Assembly (NCBI GenBank): GCA_029100405.1
Contig: JAQXPG010000021.1
Span: 1-33,360 of the forward strand
Length of the DNA: 33,360 nucleotides
Reading direction: 5' to 3'
DNA from: Lachnospiraceae bacterium
Lineage (GTDB): Bacteria; Bacillota; Clostridia; Lachnospirales; Lachnospiraceae
Shown here: positions 29,913-33,360 of the stretch, one piece after another
How positions within the stretch are numbered: position 1 is the stretch's first letter
How the letters are laid out: each line of letters begins with the position of its first letter
Position numbers and translations under genes: made by a program
Notes under the pieces: generated by a model
The model's input: the letters and a program-made list of their open reading frames with translations, nothing else
Database searches by the model: none
Told to the model about the DNA's origin: nothing

Positions 29913-31103
29913 ATGGGCAAGAAAATCGTTATCGCTGGTGCATGCCGTACAGCCATCGGAAAGATGGGCGGCCAGTTCGCTTCTGTACCTGTAGTTGATC
30001 TCGGTACTGCTGTCATCAAGGAAGCTCTGAAGAGATCCGGTGTTCCTGCAGACAAGGTTGACATGGTTTATATGGGCTGCGTACTGCAGGCTGGTCAGGG
30101 TCAGAACGTTGCTCGTCAGTCCGCTGTCAATGCAGGCATCCCTGTTGAGACTCCGGCAATGACATTGAATATTCTCTGCGGTTCTGGTCTGGAAGCTGTT
30201 AATATGGCTGCAACTCAGATCCTTGCAGGCGAGAGCGAGATTGCTATTGCAGGTGGTATGGAATCCATGAGTAAGGCCCCTTACCTCATTCCGGAAGGAC
30301 GTTATGGCTATCGTATGGGTCATGCCCAGCTTCAGGATTCCATGATCAAAGATGCTCTGACAGATGCATTCAATGACTATCACATGGGAATCACAGCAGA
30401 GAACGTTGCTGAGAAGTACGGTCTGACCAGAGAAGAGCTCGATGCATTCGCAGCTGAGTCTCAGCAGAAGGCTTGCAAGGCAATCGAAGACGGCAAGTTC
30501 AAGGATGAGATCGTTCCTTTCGAAGTTCATGGCCGTAAGGGTAAGGTTACTGTTGTTGATACCGATGAGGGACCTCGCCCTGGTACTACAAAGGAAGGCC
30601 TTGCAAAGCTGAAGCCTTGCTTTAAGAAGGATGGCGTTGTTACAGCAGGTAACGCATCCGGAATCAATGATGGTGCCGCAGCCGTTGTTGTTATGACTGA
30701 AGAAAAGGCTAAGGAACTCGGTGTTAAGCCGATGGCTTACTGGGAAGCCGGAGCACTTGGCGGTGTAGATCCTTCCATCATGGGTGTCGGACCGATCGTT
30801 GCTACCAGAAATCTTCTGAAGAAGACCGGACTTACCATTGATGACTTTGATCTCTATGAAGCTAACGAAGCATTCGCTACTCAGTCCCTTGCAGTTGCCA
30901 AGGATCTTGGCTTTGATCCTGCAAAGCTGAATGTTAACGGCGGTGCAATCGCTCTCGGACATCCGGTAGGATGCAGTGGATGCCGTATCCTTGTAACTCT
31001 GCTTTATGAGATGCAGAAGAGAAAGGCTCATCGCGGACTTGCAACCCTTTGCATCGGCGGTGGTATGGGTGCAGCTTGCTCTGTTACTCGTTATGAAGAT
31101 TAA
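29913..31103 (+). CDS. thlA: acetyl-CoA acetyltransferase (thiolase)
   Basis: Condenses two acetyl-CoA to acetoacetyl-CoA, the entry step of the butyrate pathway. The 396 residues carry the complete catalytic set: Cys89 in [11 protein letters not shown], His350 in [11 protein letters not shown], and Cys380 in [10 protein letters not shown]. The NEAFA motif for substrate water is present. The ribosome binding site is a consensus AGGAGG. Codons are strongly biased to GCT, GTT and similar forms, as expected for high expression. hbd follows after 19 bases. Confidence 0.97.
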   Translation: MGKKIVIAGACRTAIGKMGGQFASVPVVDLGTAVIKEALKRSGVPADKVDMVYMGCVLQAGQGQNVARQSAVNAGIPVETPAMTLNILCGSGLEAVNMAATQILAGESEIAIAGGMESMSKAPYLIPEGRYGYRMGHAQLQDSMIKDALTDAFNDYHMGITAENVAEKYGLTREELDAFAAESQQKACKAIEDGKFKDEIVPFEVHGRKGKVTVVDTDEGPRPGTTKEGLAKLKPCFKKDGVVTAGNASGINDGAAAVVVMTEEKAKELGVKPMAYWEAGALGGVDPSIMGVGPIVATRNLLKKTGLTIDDFDLYEANEAFATQSLAVAKDLGFDPAKLNVNGGAIALGHPVGCSGCRILVTLLYEMQKRKAHRGLATLCIGGGMGAACSVTRYED

Positions 31104-31122
31104 TTGAAGGAGGAAGATTCTA

Positions 31123-31998
31123 ATGAAGGTTGCTGTTATCGGTGCCGGAACTATGGGATCCGGTATTGCACAGGCTTTTGCTCAGTGCGCTGATGTTGAG
31201 AAGGTTTATCTCTGCGATATCAAGGAAGAGTTCGCTGAAGGCGGTAAGGCTAAGATCAAGAAGCAGCTTGATAAAAGAGTTGCCAAGGGTAAGATGGAGC
31301 AGGCTGCCGCAGATGCTCTTCTGGCTAAGATTGTAACCGGTCTGAATACCATCGCTGTTGATCCGGACCTCGTTGTTGAGGCTGCTCTTGAGAATATGCA
31401 GATCAAGAAGGACTGCTTCAAGGCACTTCAGGATGAGATCGTAAAGAATCCGGACTGCATTTTCGCATCCAATACTTCTTCTCTGTCCATCACAGAGATC
31501 GGCTCCGGCCTGTCTAAGCCTGTCATTGGCATGCATTTCTTCAACCCGGCTCCTGTTATGAAGCTGGTTGAGGTTATCAAGGGTGCTAATACTCCGGACG
31601 AAGTTGTTGACAAGGTTAAGGAAATCGCTGTTAAGCTTGGCAAGACTCCGGTACAGGTTAACGAGGCTGCTGGTTTCGTTGTAAACCGTATCCTGGTTCC
31701 TATGATCAACGAAGCCATCTGCGTATATGCAGCAGGTGTTTCTGACATCGAGGGAATTGATACCGCTATGAAGCTCGGATGCAATCACCCGATGGGACCT
31801 CTGGAACTCGGCGACTACATTGGTCTGGATATCATCCTTGCAATCATGGATGTTATCTTCGCTGAGACCCACGACAGCAAGTATGCTGCATCTCCTCTTC
31901 TTCGTAAGATGGTACGCGGCAAGAAGCTTGGCGTTAAGACCGGAATCGGCTTCTACAGCTATGCTGATGGTAAGAAGGTTCCTGTAGACAAGCTTTAA
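31123..31998 (+). CDS. hbd: 3-hydroxybutyryl-CoA dehydrogenase
   Basis: Reduces acetoacetyl-CoA to 3-hydroxybutyryl-CoA with NAD(P)H. The Rossmann motif is VIGAGTMGSGIAQAFA at the N-terminus. The substrate-binding serine lies in ASNTSSLSITEI, the catalytic histidine in GMHFFNPAPVMKLVEVI, with the pairing glutamate in the same block, and the C-terminal dimerisation domain includes NHPMGPLELGDYIGLD. The length of 291 is a little above the usual 282. RBS is AAGGAGGAAG. The gene lies directly after thl, where crt is found in many relatives. Confidence 0.97.
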   Translation: MKVAVIGAGTMGSGIAQAFAQCADVEKVYLCDIKEEFAEGGKAKIKKQLDKRVAKGKMEQAAADALLAKIVTGLNTIAVDPDLVVEAALENMQIKKDCFKALQDEIVKNPDCIFASNTSSLSITEIGSGLSKPVIGMHFFNPAPVMKLVEVIKGANTPDEVVDKVKEIAVKLGKTPVQVNEAAGFVVNRILVPMINEAICVYAAGVSDIEGIDTAMKLGCNHPMGPLELGDYIGLDIILAIMDVIFAETHDSKYAASPLLRKMVRGKKLGVKTGIGFYSYADGKKVPVDKL

Positions 31999-32018
31999 TT
32001 CGTACATAGTATCAGGGG

Positions 32019-32060
32019 GACAGGCGTGCGCTTTCAGAGGCGCGTCTGTCATTCCTTTTT
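32019..32060 (+). terminator. attenuator-like hairpin between hbd and bcd
   Basis: GACAG (32019-32023) with the following GC-rich bases pairs with GCGC...CTGTC (32037-32050) around a TTTCAGAG loop. ATTCC and five T residues follow. An outer pairing, CAGGGG with CCCCTG (about 32013 and 32066), would enclose the T-run. It suggests partial termination that lowers or controls bcd-etf relative to thl-hbd. Confidence 0.6.
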
Positions 32061-32103
32061 GCCTTCCCCTGCTACAAAGAAAGGAATTTTGGAGGTTCAT
32101 AAC

Positions 32104-33279
32104 ATGGATTTCACGTTAGATAAAAAACATGCAATGGCGAGAGACCTGTTCCGTGATTTCGCACAGAACGAGGTAAAGCCTCTTGCACAGGAGACTGATG
32201 AGGAAGAGAAGTTCCCTGCAGAAACTTTTAAGAAGCTTGCAAAATGCGGCTTCATGGGAATTACTGCTCCGAGAGAATATGGCGGCCAGGGTTGTGACGA
32301 GCTGACTTATGTTCTCTGCCTGGAAGAGATCGCCAAGGTCTGCGGAACAACAGCTGTTGCTCTTTCTGCACATACTTCACTCTGCATCGATCCCATTATG
32401 ACATGGGGAAATGAAGACCAGAAGAAGAAGTACATCCCCAAGCTTGCATCCGGTGAATGGCTGGGTGCCTTCGGCCTGACCGAGCCGGGCGCAGGTACTG
32501 ATGCCCAGGGCGTACAGACCAAGGCAGTTCTTTCCGAGGATGGAAAGTACTGGACTCTGAATGGCTCCAAGTGTTTCATCACCAACGGTGAAGTCGCTGA
32601 TGTCTATATCATCATCGCTTATACCGATATTGTTCCGGATCGTAAGGGCAGACCTTCCAAGAAGTTCACCGCTTTCATCGTTGAGAAGGGTACACCGGGA
32701 TTCTCCTTCGGAACCAAAGAGCACAAGATGGGCATCCGCGGATCAGCTACTTATGAGCTGATCTTCCAGGACTGCAAGATCCCGGCTGAGAACCAGCTCG
32801 GACCTCGCGGCAAGGGCTTCCCTATCGCTATGCATACATTGGATGGTGGTCGTATCGGTATCGCTACTCAGGCGCTTGGCCTTGCAGAGGGCGCTCTGGA
32901 GAACACCGTTGCATATGTTAAGGAAAGAAAACAGTTCGGCCGTTCCATCGCAGCTTTCCAGAACACCCAGTTCCAGCTGGCTGATATGAAGGCAAAGTGC
33001 GACGCAGCACAGCTTCTGGTTTATAGAGCAGCTGCAGCAAAGGATGCTGTCGGATTTGCAACTGCATCGACCTATAGTGAAGAAGCAGCCATTGCCAAGT
33101 TATTCGCTGCAAGAATCGCTGTAGAGGTAACTTCTGAGGCAGTACAGCTTCATGGTGGTTACGGTTACATTCGTGAATACGATGTAGAGCGTATGATGAG
33201 AGATGCCAAGATTACAGAAATCTACGAAGGTACTTCCGAAGTAATGCGGATGGTTATCTCCGGCAAGCTGTTGAAATAA
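32104..33279 (+). CDS. bcd: butyryl-CoA dehydrogenase
   Basis: This FAD acyl-CoA dehydrogenase reduces crotonyl-CoA and, with EtfAB, bifurcates electrons to ferredoxin. I use the ATG at 32104, after TTTTGGAGG, giving 391 residues and the usual start [20 protein letters not shown]; an upstream GTG frame crosses the hairpin and is not needed. Motifs are [14 protein letters not shown] (FAD/substrate loop), [29 protein letters not shown], and [16 protein letters not shown] with the catalytic glutamate. etfB follows after 16 bases, as in most butyrate operons. Confidence 0.97.
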   Translation: MDFTLDKKHAMARDLFRDFAQNEVKPLAQETDEEEKFPAETFKKLAKCGFMGITAPREYGGQGCDELTYVLCLEEIAKVCGTTAVALSAHTSLCIDPIMTWGNEDQKKKYIPKLASGEWLGAFGLTEPGAGTDAQGVQTKAVLSEDGKYWTLNGSKCFITNGEVADVYIIIAYTDIVPDRKGRPSKKFTAFIVEKGTPGFSFGTKEHKMGIRGSATYELIFQDCKIPAENQLGPRGKGFPIAMHTLDGGRIGIATQALGLAEGALENTVAYVKERKQFGRSIAAFQNTQFQLADMKAKCDAAQLLVYRAAAAKDAVGFATASTYSEEAAIAKLFAARIAVEVTSEAVQLHGGYGYIREYDVERMMRDAKITEIYEGTSEVMRMVISGKLLK

Positions 33280-33295
33280 GTAGGAGGAATTTACC

Positions 33296-33360
33296 GTGAA
33301 GATTATTGTTTGTATCAAACAGGTTCCTGATACAGCCGGCGGTGTTAAATTTAAACCGGA
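33296..33360 (+). CDS. etfB: electron transfer flavoprotein beta subunit, N-terminal part
   Basis: The frame opens with GTG at 33296 after GTAGGAGG and runs off the window edge. It encodes MKIIVCIKQVPDTAGGVKF, the standard start of clostridial EtfB, which pairs with EtfA to form the flavoprotein partner of Bcd. Only about 21 residues are visible. An etfA gene should follow outside the window. Confidence 0.93.
   Translation, partial: MKIIVCIKQVPDTAGGVKFKP

Noticed and set aside
29817..31031. 404-codon minus-strand open frame opposite thl
   Set aside because: It is a shadow of the strongly codon-biased thiolase gene; the Ser/Cys/Leu-rich translation is typical of antisense frames.
32026..32103. 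GTG start giving bcd 26 extra residues
   Set aside because: The extension crosses the attenuator hairpin and is not found in butyryl-CoA dehydrogenases; ATG 32104 has a strong ribosome binding site.

Overview
The window looks like chromosome from an anaerobic, butyrate-forming Firmicute, most likely in the Lachnospiraceae. The evidence is a but–thl–hbd–bcd–etfB butyrate module, a sufCBDSU cluster in the Gram-positive order with SufU as scaffold, strong AGGAGG-type ribosome binding sites, frequent TTG/GTG starts, and a SleB-type cell wall hydrolase. Protein resemblance points to the Roseburia/Shuttleworthia neighbourhood, but the species cannot be fixed from the window. No phage, transposase or conjugation gene is visible. 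The unusual element is the non-coding DNA, which is packed with tandem and inverted repeats.

Layout. 1-674: inverted repeat arrays around a long palindrome. 675-3048: a LysR regulator, a glutathione-peroxidase-family gene and a clear OhrR-type peroxide sensor. 3049-3619: a 15-bp GATC-rich minisatellite, a hairpin, then the suf promoter region, which carries a perfect OhrR-like palindrome. 3620-9448: sufC-sufB-sufD-sufS-sufU and an overlapping HAD phosphatase, closed by a terminator. 9790-12002: a secreted InlB-B-repeat protein and a 65-aa protein with a Cys4 motif. 12075-14496: tRNA-Leu, acylphosphatase, a CbiK-like chelatase, a small membrane protein, two identical tRNA-Gly genes and a tRNA-Lys. 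14677-14955: 60/61-bp repeats. 15005-20157: a patatin-like protein with 11-residue repeats, a GH13 enzyme, a cytidylate-kinase-like protein and an ion permease. 20310-24853: rlmH, thyA, folA, ilvB and ilvN. 24880-27454: a coiled-coil cell wall hydrolase and a small alarmone synthetase (relQ), convergent over a hairpin cluster. 27455-28387: a second set of 61-bp repeats, then two Rex-like operators and promoters. 28388 to the end: butyryl-CoA:acetate CoA-transferase, thiolase, 3-hydroxybutyryl-CoA dehydrogenase, butyryl-CoA dehydrogenase and the start of etfB.

How it fits together. Two regulatory themes can be read from the DNA. First, an OhrR-type thiol sensor sits beside a thiol peroxidase, and a palindrome matching the known OhrR operator lies in front of the Fe-S assembly operon. 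This suggests peroxide control of Fe-S cluster building. Second, two near-consensus Rex operators precede the CoA-transferase gene, which fits NADH/NAD+ control of butyrate formation. Crotonase (crt) is missing from its usual place between thl and hbd.

The best candidate for something undescribed is a repeat family found in two gaps 13 kb apart (14677-14955 and 27896-28058). Its 60/61-bp units keep an inverted pair of TATCGTAA boxes at a fixed 16-base separation, while the sequence between the boxes changes yet can still fold. Other candidates are the inverted arrays at 126-660, the stand-alone Cys4 protein and a five-cysteine insertion in IlvB.
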